A stretch of 64,000 nt of DNA from Ectobius pallidus (lineage: Eukaryota; Arthropoda; Insecta; Blattodea; Ectobiidae), in NCBI GenBank assembly GCA_964059195.1, contig CAXKWD010000009.1, positions 148,299,890-148,363,889 on the forward strand, in the 5' to 3' direction. Of the stretch, positions 53,418 through 63,617 are shown one piece after another (positions within the stretch are counted from its first letter, which is position 1; the number at the start of each line of letters is the position of its first letter). The position numbers and the translations under genes were made by a program. The notes under the pieces are model-generated. The model made no database searches, was not told the origin of the DNA, and saw nothing but the letters and a program-made list of their open reading frames with translations.

Positions 53418-55010
53418 GCAAAGTTCACATTAAAGCACAACAGAATGCAAATTAGTCAAACCAGAGTGAAAAAAAGTTATTTTGATTGATTTCCTTACTC
53501 GTACCGCTTTGAAAAGTATGTCTGTGTATGTATATATAATGTGTAAGGCAAGGCATTTAATAACCATAAAATAGTGAAAAAATGAAAAATGCGTTTATGA
53601 ACTAAAAATAGTGAAAAAATGACACAATATTTAATAAAAAGACCAATAATTTTTTCCATTATTATATTTAGTTTTTTTAAAGCAATTTAATGGATGACAG
53701 TGCGTTATATATGAATATGCAATACAAAACACACTTATTTTGTTACTAAAGAAGTAAGTAAATTTAATACTACATGGACACTCTTAGCGAAAAATAAATC
53801 TTTCTGAACTGGCATGCCCATCAAATTGCCCCTAGCTTCAATAGTTATAAAATTATTCATAATTCAAATTTCTAACTCTTATGGTTGTTGAGTTATATGT
53901 AGTTTTTCCCAAATACGCTACCCTAAAAAGTGTGATATTTCAGTTCTATAAAATTAATAGAAGGAGTTGAATCAAGAATTAGAAATTTTAACTGTGAGTT
54001 AGGGACATGAAAGGCTTCTTTTTTATGCAATTTTTCAGATTTTTTGAAGGGTACCCACCAGAGATATTTAAGCCCAAAAGTAGTCAAAATCTGAAAAACG
54101 CTAATATTCGAGGCCAGTTTAGAAATAAGGGATGTATTTTTAGACCATGATTTTTTCCTCACAGACAAATCACATGTAGGTTTGAACATAACAAAAATTT
54201 GAACATAACAAAAATTTGAACGTTTACAATCACTTCCTTCTCATATAAAATTTGGTCCAAAAAGTTATTTTTTTTTTGAAAAATTTACCCGAATTTCAAA
54301 GTCATATTTTCATATGAAAAATTTTGTGTTGAAGAAAACAATAAAGTATTTCTGAAAGAACGCTTCAATAGTTACAAAATGGTTCATAATTCAAATTTCT
54401 AACTCTTATGGTTGTTGAGTTATGAAAATATTCGTAATCAGCTATATTCGCAAAAAATGTGTTACACCAGGATTGAAAAATGGACACCCCTGGGAAACCA
54501 AGAACACAAGATTTTTTGAAAACTTGTTTTGATATCTTGAAACATGCATGAACTCATATACAAAAAGTTATTTTTTTCTAAAATGGTCATGCAACCATTT
54601 TTTAAAAATTTGGATGATTTCATATGGAATGACCCTAAAAGTAACGATTTGTACATGGAAAAGCTCCTCTCTACCTCCACTGAAACATGACCTAGAATAT
54701 CGAAAATGACCTAAAAATTGCCAAAAAATGACCTATCTCTCGAAAATGACGAAAAATGCAAAAGAAAGCAAACAAATTGCCCCTATTTAAACTGTTATTT
54801 CATGATACACATTTATATATTTATTCGAGGTACTTTTTAACCTTCTTATAAAAAAGATGCAAAATCATCAAACGCAAAGTTCGCATTAAAGCACAACAGA
54901 ATGCAAATTAGTTAAACCAGAGTGAAGAAAATTGATTCCTCACTCATGCATATTGGCCCAGTATTTCCTTTGAAAAGTATGTCTATGTGTGTATGTATGT
55001 ATGTAAGGCA
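53418..55010 (-). mobile_element. hAT remnant bounded by ~135-bp direct repeats
   Basis: 53418-53553 and 54880-55010 share 'gcaaagttc(a/g)cattaaagc', 'acaacagaatgcaaattagt', 'aaaccagagtga', 'tttgaaaagtatgtct'. Between them lies a degraded hAT element (edges 'ggcaaggcattt' and 'gcaaaatcatcaaacg'). At 54640-54690 the minus strand reads MEVERSFSMYKSLL, the hAT C-terminal motif. The direct repeats look like a tandem duplication of flanking DNA or unequal exchange rather than LTRs: no TG...CA ends, primer site or pol. Confidence 0.65.
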
Positions 55011-55019
55011 TATGTTAGC

Positions 55020-55390
55020 CCTGCTTATTAATTTCGAGCATATGAGACAGGATGTGTAGAGTTGCCGATGTTATTGGGTCGGATAGTACATTGGTGGAAA
55101 GTGGGACACGAGTTTTGGGGTCGCGTCGCGCTGCTCTGCTGTCTTGCTCAATGCTTAGCTCTGTGGAGGAACATTATGCTACAATCTCCAGACACTTTGC
55201 CGTTTGCTGTAAATACTCTTATTTAGTGTTATACAGAGTGTCCCATTTATCCTGTGCTTTTATGTGCTTGGATTAGGATGACCGACTTTTTAACGTGAAA
55301 ATAATGCAGATTGGAGAATTTTTAGGATGTAAATCCTTCGTTAATTGGTCGGATGGATCGTATTAAAAATATGATCATAATAATTTTAAA
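55020..55390. other. No recognised feature
   Basis: The 74-residue frame shows no domain; no repeat match. Confidence 0.35.
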
Positions 55391-55690
55391 TCTCTTATAT
55401 ATATAAAAGGCTTTGTCCTGACTGACAGGAATCAACGTAGAGCCTAAACTATAACAGGTAGAGACTTGGAATTTTGACAGTACCTTCGTTTCATAATGTA
55501 GATGCTCACTAAGAAGGGATTTTGAAAAATTCTGATTCTAAATGCCAAAAATTAAATGTTTTTGAAAATACTTAATCCCTTTTTGCATAGAATTATCGAA
55601 ACAAATTCACAGAACATATTGTTGCCAATGGGTGGGTTTGGATTAAATTAAATGGATGTTTGACAAACTAGAGAAGGTATCATTATAATT
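55391..55690 (+). mobile_element. HLT2 Helitron, 5' portion
   Basis: Starts TCTCTTATATATATAAAAGG after A, then 'ctttgtcctgactgacagga', 'gagcctaaactataacaggt'. It stops short of the 3' end and is followed directly by an HLT1 copy. Confidence 0.75.
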
Positions 55691-55697
55691 CATATTA

Positions 55698-56220
55698 TCT
55701 ATATTAATAAAAGGAATTGTCCTCGATGTCCAGCGAAATCTACTGAACGCAGAGATCTGAAATTTTAAACATAGGTGGGCTGAAGGGTCGGAAAATGAAC
55801 CTCGAAGCCGGAATTTTAATTTTAGTTTTCGTTTGTGAGTTATGAGTGAAAAACGGGCAAAAAACGTGCATTTTTTGCGTTTTCAAAACATAAGTTTTCT
55901 GTTATACATTTCAATGTCAAATCAATTACAGTTGGCTTTGGCTATTTTTATCATATCTTGAAAATAAAACTTTCGCGATCGCTTGAATGTTGTAAACCCT
56001 AAATATGGTCAAACGTTTTATTTGGACGAATCTCACTATACAGAGGTTTTCTGGGCCAAGAAACTCGAATCTGAGGTCGCTTTTACCAGGCGACGCTATC
56101 TAATTGTGGTATGTAGTCCACGTGATTTAGGAGTTATTAAATATAATGATTTTACTATTATGCTCTTAATTTTTAATTTTTGAAATAATTATCGCGGGCG
56201 AAGCCGCGGGCACATGCTAG
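55698..56220 (+). mobile_element. HLT1 Helitron, complete short copy
   Basis: TCTATATTAATAAAAGGAAT start after A; hairpin CGCGG-GCGAAG-CCGCG at about 56193-56208; CTAG at 56217-56220 before T. 523 bp. A clean reference copy for the family. The 66-residue frame is incidental. Confidence 0.88.
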
Positions 56221-56257
56221 TTTAATATAAAAAATCATTTAATATAGTTTGAAATAT

Positions 56258-56500
56258 TCATATATATTAAGTGCCAGAATGGTATTTTCAGAGATTGTGT
56301 GGGGGACGGGAAAATGTCTGTCCGTCTGTCCATGTGTCTGTATGGGCGATAACTCAAATACGTTTTATCGGATTTTCGTGAGACTTGGTATAGGCATTTA
56401 TAACGTCCATGGGAAGAAGCCTATTGATATTGGACCAAATCGGTTGACCGGTATCGGAGTAAAGCCCAATTTAGTGTCTTTTATGGTAATATGTTAGAAA
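56258..56500 (+). repeat. K composite, single-unit fragment
   Basis: (TCTG)-rich leader, 'gataactcaaatacgtttta', 'aacgtccatgggaagaagcc', 'cggttgaccggtatcggagt', once only, and no tRNA-like part. Confidence 0.7.
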
Positions 56501-56510
56501 AAAAAAATAT

Positions 56511-56600
56511 CATAGGTAATCCCACGAGAGTTGAATTTATTAAGACTAAAGGCAAATGCCGAATTGGATATGAATCATCCTCACCATTTCATCCTTTGAT
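56511..56600 (+). repeat. REP-B end plus SINE-Q scrap
   Basis: 'tcataggtaatcccacgaga' with 'gttgaatttattaagac' is a REP-B terminus, followed by 'caaatgccgaattggatat' from SINE-Q with its middle deleted. Confidence 0.6.
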
Positions 56601-56628
56601 TGTCCTTTTTTTTAGTGCTGTCCTTTTT

Positions 56629-57095
56629 GAAGTGAAACTTCTTTAGCCGCTGTAGGGGTAAATCGAGAGCTTGTGTAACGCTCAAAAATCGTCACGAAAT
56701 TAGCGAGGTGTGACGGAACGGACTGCACAGAAAACATTCAACTCAATGATTAGGCTTATCCCAAGTTTCAAAAATTCAAAATTAAAAAATCGAAAATCCA
56801 AATTAAAAAATTCAAAGATCCAAAATTAAAAAATCTAAAATTAAAAGATCTAAGATTCCAAAATTAAAAAGTCAAAGAGCCAAAATTCAAAAGTCAGAAA
56901 ATGCAAAATTTAAAAAATAAAAAATCCAAAATTTAAAAATAAAAAATTCAAAAAATAAAAAAATTAAAATTAAAAATCCAAAATTTAGTAATAAAGAATC
57001 CAAAATTTAAAAAAATCTGAAATCTAAAATTAAAAAATCCAAAATCCAAATATTAAAACAAGTTTCACTTCCGTCGCGTGGCGTTCCACGTACAC
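56629..57095 (+). mobile_element. HEL-A copy 10
   Basis: Full: GAAGTGAAACTTCTTTAG in a T-run; 'cgctgtaggggtaaatcgag'; A-rich core; AAGTTTCACTTCCGTC; hairpin GCGTGG-CGTT-CCACGT; ACAC; T-run. A good representative for defining ends. Confidence 0.88.
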
Positions 57096-57218
57096 TTTTT
57101 TTTTTGTCATAGATGCCTTGTTTATGTGGCTTTTTTGGTAATTTGTAAGTCATCTAAATCCTAGCTTTGCTTTTTACCTGTCACCTCCCCCCTCTAGGAA
57201 AATTCGGATACCGATAAC

Positions 57219-58097
57219 TAGGGCTCGGACTTTTAGGTAAATACATATTTTTTTTGCTATTACTTATGATTTCTGGACTTTGTCAAAGTTCCGTTTGGGT
57301 CCTTTGGATTCAAAATACTGTGTTTCATATCACATTAAAAAAAAATATTTTCGATATTTCTTATTTGAATAAATATTTTTGGTAACTTAACTATTTTTAC
57401 ATATTTTACCACATATAATGTTTAGAAATGAATATTTTGACTGTTTTTGTAAAATTGCACCATATTTTCAATGTGTTGCATTGTTATGTTGAGTCAGACA
57501 ATATATCAGGGCTGATTTTGCCTTTATTAGTGCAAATTTCTGTTTCCTCTAACACTGCATTACTAAATTGGAAACAACAAAACAATTGTTGACAGAATCA
57601 ATAAAATAAATCAAACACATTAAAAACAAACTTAACAAAATCAGTGGTTCAAAAGCAAACAAAATTAAACAAAAATTCCTGTCGTGCCTAAATAAGAATG
57701 AAGGGTTACAAGTGTTGCGCAAGATTTCAGATATTTTAATGTGTAAGAAAGAGTGTAGAGTACTTGAAGCAGATGGAACATCTGAGTGTCAGTGGCATTG
57801 CGTGTTACAAATATGCAATATTTTCATCCTGCGATGTTGAACGTACATACGTACATACAAGTCTCTGTTCCGTAAAAATCGTCACAGCTTTCAGATGCAC
57901 AACTTAAGATCTACTTCTGTCGTTCACTGCAACAGTTCTACACTTGCTGACTATAATGACTAGATGAGTACTTCTGTAAATATTTGTTAAAATGTTAATT
58001 AAAATATTTTCATATTTTTTAAACATATTTTCTACTTTTAAACCACATAAAAAATAAATATTTTCGTTTTTATAAGCACCTAAAAGTCCGAGCCCTA
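57219..58097 (+). mobile_element. hN2 hAT element, copy 2
   Basis: TIRs as in copy 1; duplication ccgataac (57211-57218) and ccgataat (58098-58105), 7 of 8. Interior collinear with 31174-31993, but the transposase-derived region (57540-57890) has stops and small insertions. Confidence 0.9.
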
Positions 58098-58105
58098 CCG
58101 ATAAT

Positions 58106-58674
58106 TTTTGAAACACAACGCAGAGAAAAAGATCCGATTCAATATTTTAGTATTAAATGTCGTACTATTCAGTACACAAACATAAGACTGGTGAAACCAG
58201 TTCTGTTGTAACATGAACAGCAGACGATCGTAAATGTGAATATAGCCTACTCGTACGTAAGAAAACATCAAAATATTTAGACTGAGTCTGCATTATGCTT
58301 AACAATGTCAAGATGACGGGTTCAGAGGCACTTGTATGAGCCAGGCAGCAGTTTGAGGAAGGAAAGGCTTCTCAAGGTCACTGGAATCCAGACTTCCTCT
58401 GCATGCTGGCTCCAGTGATGCAAGCGAAAGTGACCTACATCATGGCCCTCTAATGAAATAGAAATTATAGTAGGCCACGCTTTGCTTCTTGTTACTATAG
58501 CAACAGATAATGTGTGTGATATTGTTTTATTTCGGCCACGACCCTCTGAATAATTTTTATACTTAAATAAGGGGCCATGACTGAACTACAACTCTTGAAC
58601 AAACTACGTACAGTTGGCTACTGATTTCCAACCTGAATACATGTAACTCACTTTCTATATATTCAACTCGCTTA
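58106..58674. other. No recognised feature
   Basis: Unassigned, no domain and no repeat partner. Confidence 0.35.
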
Positions 58675-59482
58675 AAAGGCTCGGCATCACCCGGATTTTG
58701 TATTTTGTAATTCGAAATTAACTTATCAAGGACTTTCGATTTTCAAATTCTGGGTTCTTATATAGGTATTTAGAATTTGAAATGAGGAAGAACGACTTAT
58801 CACACTCAAACTATTCCCTCAGAAAACGCTTGATATGGTTTTTTATAGCTCTTAGAGGATGTAGAATTTTGCATCCCATCGCTTCTACACACCAAGCCTG
58901 GTAGGAGTTGAAATAAGAAGGAACAGAAATTCCTGTAACATAAAATTGTATTGTCTTTGCAGAATATTTTATTTCTCACTCTCAAGTTACCATAAAACCG
59001 TTTCGGGGATGAAATTAAAAAGAAATGCAATATCACTTTCTTACTTCTCTCTCCAAAAACATGCTATATAATAATATACATACTACCATACCTCGTAAGG
59101 TATTCTCTATGTCCAGGGTAGAGAAAGTTATGTGACTGCATCACATTGTGCATTAGATGAATTATATCGATAGCTTCTCTAATTTGTCAAAGTCCCGTAT
59201 CATTTATTTCCAAACCTACCTGAGACCATTGCCAAGAATACACTGTTGTCATGTGAACTGTGATTTGGATTTGATAATTCTGTGTAAAAAGGTAAAAGTA
59301 TCCTCGGAAACATTTGATTTTTGGCATTTGAAATCAAAATTTTGCAAAATCCTTTCTTAGTGAGCACCTACATTATGAAACGAAGGTACTGTCAAAATTC
59401 CAAGTCTCTACCTGTTATAGTTTAGGCTCTAAGTTGATTCTCTGTCAGTCAGTCAGTCATTAAGTCAGGACAAAGAGCCTCA
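58675..59482 (-). mobile_element. HLT2 Helitron, copy 3
   Basis: Left edge 'caactcgcttaaaaggctcg' corresponds to the CTAG/hairpin end of 27139 but reads CTCG, so the 3' signature is mutated. The rest is collinear ('gaaaNcgcttgatatgg', 'cattatgaaacgaaggtact'). The right edge enters a perfect 50-bp palindrome (59471-59520). Confidence 0.78.
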
Positions 59483-59520
59483 TATATATATATATATAGA
59501 TATATATATGAGGCTCTTTG
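59471..59520. repeat. Perfect palindrome at Helitron start
   Basis: CAAAGAGCCTCATATATATA at the left is exactly mirrored by TATATATATGAGGCTCTTTG at the right. It resembles the head-to-head junction at 27993-28016. Confidence 0.85.
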
Positions 59521-59790
59521 TATATATATTGTAATAAACAAATTAATCAAACAGAGCGGGTTAATGAATTTGACCCACTTTCGGACACAAAAAAGGACAA
59601 ACGTTTCCTTTAAGGGAGGGAGTGATTTGAATGAATTTTGATGTTGCCTATGCTTTTCCCCACGTGAAGCATTTGTCACAATAAATTCTTGGGATGCCTC
59701 TGTTACTTATAACGCAAACACAGTCATGCCAGAGGAAAACCACGATGTGAAAGCAACTAGATTTATGTTGAGAACAAACGTAATGCATAC

Positions 59791-59830
<40 letters not shown>

Positions 59831-60485
59831 TTCACGGTAAAAGCATTGAACATAAAGATCGACCCTGATGCATTCCGTTCTAGATACTTGTTAGTTTTAT
59901 GAAAATGTAATAAGTAAAATTTAATTCTCTTTAATTTATTTTTTTCTGTGCTAGCCTTTCCACGTATATGCGAGAAAGTTTGTGCAACATACTTTTGCAC
60001 CATTTACTTATTTTTGTATATTAGATAGTGCGTTATAAGTTTAGATTTTCACAACCAGATTTGATGAATACTGTACAATAATATAAACAGCTGTGTGCAG
60101 CATTATTTATGCTAAGCTCAGCGAAAAAGTGACTTATGAAATTAATCAGATTCAAATTTATTCGTCAGAGTCAAGTTGTAGGTTATGAGGTTGTCCGCCC
60201 ACGGCTTTTACATCGTGGTTTTCCTCTGGCATGACTGTGTTTGCGTTATAAGTAACAGAGGCATCCCAAGAATTTATTGTGACAAATGCTTTTCTTATCG
60301 TTTAAGAAATTATCATGAAAAACCACGTGGAAGTGACCTGTCTTCATCATACTCTGTGAGTTTCCCGAAACTGAAGACTGCATTCGATTTCACAATATTT
60401 TAAGACGAAGTGACAGTCGTTTGAGGCTTTTAGTACAATTTACCACTTTCAGAAAATGATTTTTCAAAATTACTTTTAAAATATC
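59521..60485. repeat. Inverted pair of ~85 bp (59667-59752 / 60207-60290)
   Basis: 'cacaataaattcttgggatg', 'cctctgttacttataacgca', 'catgccagaggaaaaccacg' at the left return as their complement at the right. About 455 bp lies between, including (TTA)n at 59791-59829. The 72-residue plus frame at 60185-60403 has two cysteines in IPRIYCDKCFSYR that might be a broken zinc-binding motif, but I cannot name a family. Confidence 0.7.
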
Positions 60486-61012
60486 CCTGGCCGCGATCGA
60501 TTTATTTTTCAGGACGTGAAAATCCTGGGCACGGAGTCCTCCGGGAGGGACTTTAAGCTGGGGGGCCCGTGTCGTAGATTTACGGCACGTAAAAGAACTC
60601 CAAGCCTAAATTAGAGCCTCTGGACAAAATTTCTCGGCCCTTTCGCGTCCAAGAAATACTTAGTTTCCAGAGGGGGGTTGCGAGGCGATGGGCTTACCAC
60701 CTGTCCCTCTGCCCTCTCTAGGAAAATAAGCTTAACAAAATTAGTATAGGTAATGAAACCCGGCCGCGGTCGATGGATTTTGCAGGACGTGAAAATCCTG
60801 GGCACGGAGTCCTCCGGGAGGGACTTTAAGCTGGGGGGCCCGTGTCGTAGATTTACGGCACGTAAAAGAACTCCAAGCCTAAATTAGGGCCTCTAGACAA
60901 AATTCCTCGACCCTTTTACATCCAAATAATAGCCTACCTTAGTTTCCGGAGGGGGTTAAGGGGCGATGGGCTTACCACCTGTCCCTCTGCTCTCATAAAA
61001 TAAGCGTAACCA
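60486..61012 (+). repeat. Two tandem ~273-bp units with SINE-like body
   Basis: 'caggacgtgaaaatcctggg', 'gtcctccgggagggacttta', 'cgtgtcgtagatttacggca', 'gatgggcttaccacctgtcc' occur at 60510 and again 273 bases on. The first half resembles the sequence after the tRNA-like head at 20224. No head is present here. Confidence 0.8.
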
Positions 61013-61129
61013 AATTAAAATATGTAACAAAAACATTCATTTAGTGGCCTTTCGTCCCAACATAGGGGATATAGGAACACAGAAAAAAATTATTCGAGTT
61101 ACCATGTTTTAACCAGGGCTACCAATGGT

Positions 61130-61500
61130 GCATATAAGACATAGTTAACTTTTTTCAGGTAAGCTAACAGCAGAACAGAATAAAAGCCCACGAACTGGCT
61201 TGCACCGAATCGAAATTGTGTTTTTAATCAATGTATATTTCTATTATTTCAATTTCCAAACAAGTTATGTTGTATAAAATAATCTGTTTTCGTGCTGCTT
61301 AATGGCAGCATGTGACGTATTAATCAATCCACACTGATGCTTTCGTGTCCAGTAACGAGCTGACGTTTTATCAGATAAAATTTGTGTTCATAGCAAGGCT
61401 ATTATAAGATAAACGATCGTGATCGGTCTATATCCGAGGAATTGCTAAACGTTATTGGTCAATATCAAACAGACGGCGTTTGAATGGAGTAGTCAATGTA
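61130..61500 (-). repeat. REP-B copy 4
   Basis: Inverted relative of 7530-7900: 'accaatggtgcatataagac', 'gcttgcaccgaatcgaaatt', 'cgtgctgcttaatggcagca', 'gatcggtctatatccgagga', 'gaatggagtagtc'. Confidence 0.75.
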
Positions 61501-61914
61501 AAATACAGTAAGGTGCGGGAAATGTAACCTTCAGTCGTGTGAGATCATCGGATTCCTCACGTGCCTACATGAAGGGTGAAGAGTGTTTCCACACACTGAC
61601 CTTTTCTCTCAAGGGCCATTCCACTTTTACATTTCTGACATTTTCTGATATTCTTAACTAGTAGGTGCCTGCTCTTTGCTCGAATATATTAAGGGGGGTG
61701 ATATTTTTCAAACATATTGAGAGCTACATACTTGATTTTTCACTCATATACTCTTGGTATGACAAAAATTGTTATAAAGAAGTTTCATCGCTGTCATTTT
61801 TTTTAGTTACGGTATTTAAAAATTAATTCTGAAAAATGTGCATATTTCAAAATCAAACTTGTCATGCAATTTTTCATGATTTTTAAATTTTGTTTATTTT
61901 ATTTCAGCTGTAAA
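61501..61914. other. No recognised feature
   Basis: Unassigned. Confidence 0.35.
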
Positions 61915-62375
61915 TATACTCCTTTCAGCTAGAGGCCATATCAGGAGTTCATTAATATTTTGAAAAGAGAAAGCCCCAAAATTGATCCTTGTGGGACTCC
62001 TGCTTTTATAATTTGAAGAGAGGAAGTGTTTTTACCCAAAGCCACCATTTGTTTTCTATTACTCAAATATGAAATTAGTTTTAATTCTACCTGTGTCCAT
62101 ACAGTAGGGTAGGCCATGGAACTATTGCTTGTCAATTGTTTCTATTGTCGGTGCATTTTTATGGAGTAAATTTCAACTGATATTAATTTAAATGGATATA
62201 ATACAGGATGAAATGGTAAAGATGATTCATGGTATGTAAATATCCAATTCGGCATTTGCCTTTACGACGGGGGAAACCATGATAAATTCCAAATCAATTT
62301 AACCGGCCACCGTATTTGGACCCGGGATTTCCTGAATGCGAGTCTAAGACTTTACCATCTCGGCCACCTCGCTCG
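61915..62375 (-). mobile_element. SINE-Q copy 4 with an embedded LINE scrap
   Basis: Body and complete tRNA-like head ('gcgaggtggccgagatggta' on the minus strand, 62350-62370; B box degenerate) are present. Between 'caggagttc' (61950) and 'gtccatacagtaggg' (62094) lies LINE sequence instead of the usual 'gggatctgtgtc'. Confidence 0.8.
61951..62093 (-). pseudogene. LINE reverse-transcriptase scrap
   Basis: The minus strand reads LISYLSNRKQMVALGKNTSS, LQIIKAGVPQGSILGLSLFK: the block-4 RT motif (GVPQGSILGP, here P to L). About 45 codons, no other RT blocks. Confidence 0.8.
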
Positions 62376-62572
62376 GTTTTTCAGGAAATGTCTGATATTT
62401 TTGTAGGACCAATGACATAACTCAAACGTTTATTGATAGGCCTATATTGCAGTGAAATTTTGCATGCAAGTATATTTGATATTATTGAGCAACACTATCT
62501 AGAATCATTGATGTAACTTTAATAGTTTTTTTTTAAATATTTCTGGTGTAAAAATTTCTAAAAAAATGAACA

Positions 62573-63160
62573 AGTGATTAATTATTTTTAAAAAAATATT
62601 TATACTGCAGATAATCCAAAGATTCTAGATTATGTTGTTCATATTATATTTACAAATAGATAGAACAAATAATCACTAAAAAATATTGGTATTTTTGAAA
62701 ATTATCAGGGAAACGGCACTTCGGTGCACAAAATTTGGCTGCCATTTTGAAATGATAATTACCCATTAACTGTAACAGTTAAATTAATTCTGAAAATAGT
62801 ATGCAATTGTAGAACTAGTCAATATAGAGCATAGTCAATGTATTTTTAAAAATGTATATAATTTAACGAAAAATAAAATTTCAAACAAATGATTTTAAAA
62901 AAATACTTATACTGAAGGCATTTCAAACATCCTAGATTATGTTGTTCACAAAATATTAACAAACACACAGAAAAATAATCACTCAGAAATATCTATATTA
63001 TTTTGTGGAAGTTATCATGGAAACGGCTGTTCGGTGCATGAAACATAGCAGCCATTTTGAAACGATAATTACCCGTAACTGTAACAATTTGATTAATTTT
63101 GAAAATAGTATGCAATTGTAGAAATAGTCAATAAAGAGTATGTTAGATTGCAAGGCTGTA
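62573..63160 (+). repeat. REP-H: two tandem ~307-bp units
   Basis: 'ctagattatgttgttca', 'aataatcact', 'atcaNggaaacggc', 'gccattttgaaaNgataatt', 'agtatgcaattgtagaa' occur at 62625-62830 and again from 62932. The window start carries a third fragment. Confidence 0.78.
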
Positions 63161-63187
63161 GAGCAATTCATTGCTGAGAAAAAAAAA

Positions 63188-63617
63188 GTGTGCGTGGAAC
63201 GCCACGCGACAGAAGTGAAACGTGTTTTAATTTTTGGATTTTTTCAATTTTAGATAATTGGATTTTTCAATTTTGGATTGTAGACTTTTTAATTTTGCGT
63301 TTTGGATTTTTTAATTTTTGATCTTTTAATTTTTTAATTTTGTAATTTGAATTTTTTAAATTATCGATCTCTGAATTTTTTGAATTTTTTATTCTTAAAT
63401 TTTGGATTTTATGTTTTCAAATTTTGGATTTTATAAATTTATATTTTTTGTAATTTTTATTTTTTAAATTTTGGATATTTGGAGTTTTTAAATTTTGGAT
63501 AAGAGTTGATTCTTTTCTGTGCAGTTCGTTCCGTCACACCTTACTAAATTCGTGACGATTTTGAGCGTTACACAAGCTCTCGATTTACCCCTACCGCGGC
63601 TAAAGAAGTCTCACTCC
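63188..63617 (-). mobile_element. HEL-A copy 11
   Basis: On the minus strand it starts GGAGTGAGACTTCTTTAG (two changes from consensus) and ends GTTTCACTTCTGTC plus perfect hairpin GCGTGG-CGTT-CCACGC, CACAC and a T-run. The core is about 280 bp of 'ccaaaatttaaaa'. Confidence 0.87.

Noticed and set aside
53418..55010. LTR retrotransposon from the 135-bp direct repeats
   Set aside because: No TG...CA ends, primer-binding site, polypurine tract, gag or pol; a hAT motif lies between.
59449..59679. 76-residue minus-strand frame
   Set aside because: Its C-terminal part is the TA palindrome of a Helitron start and no domain is visible.
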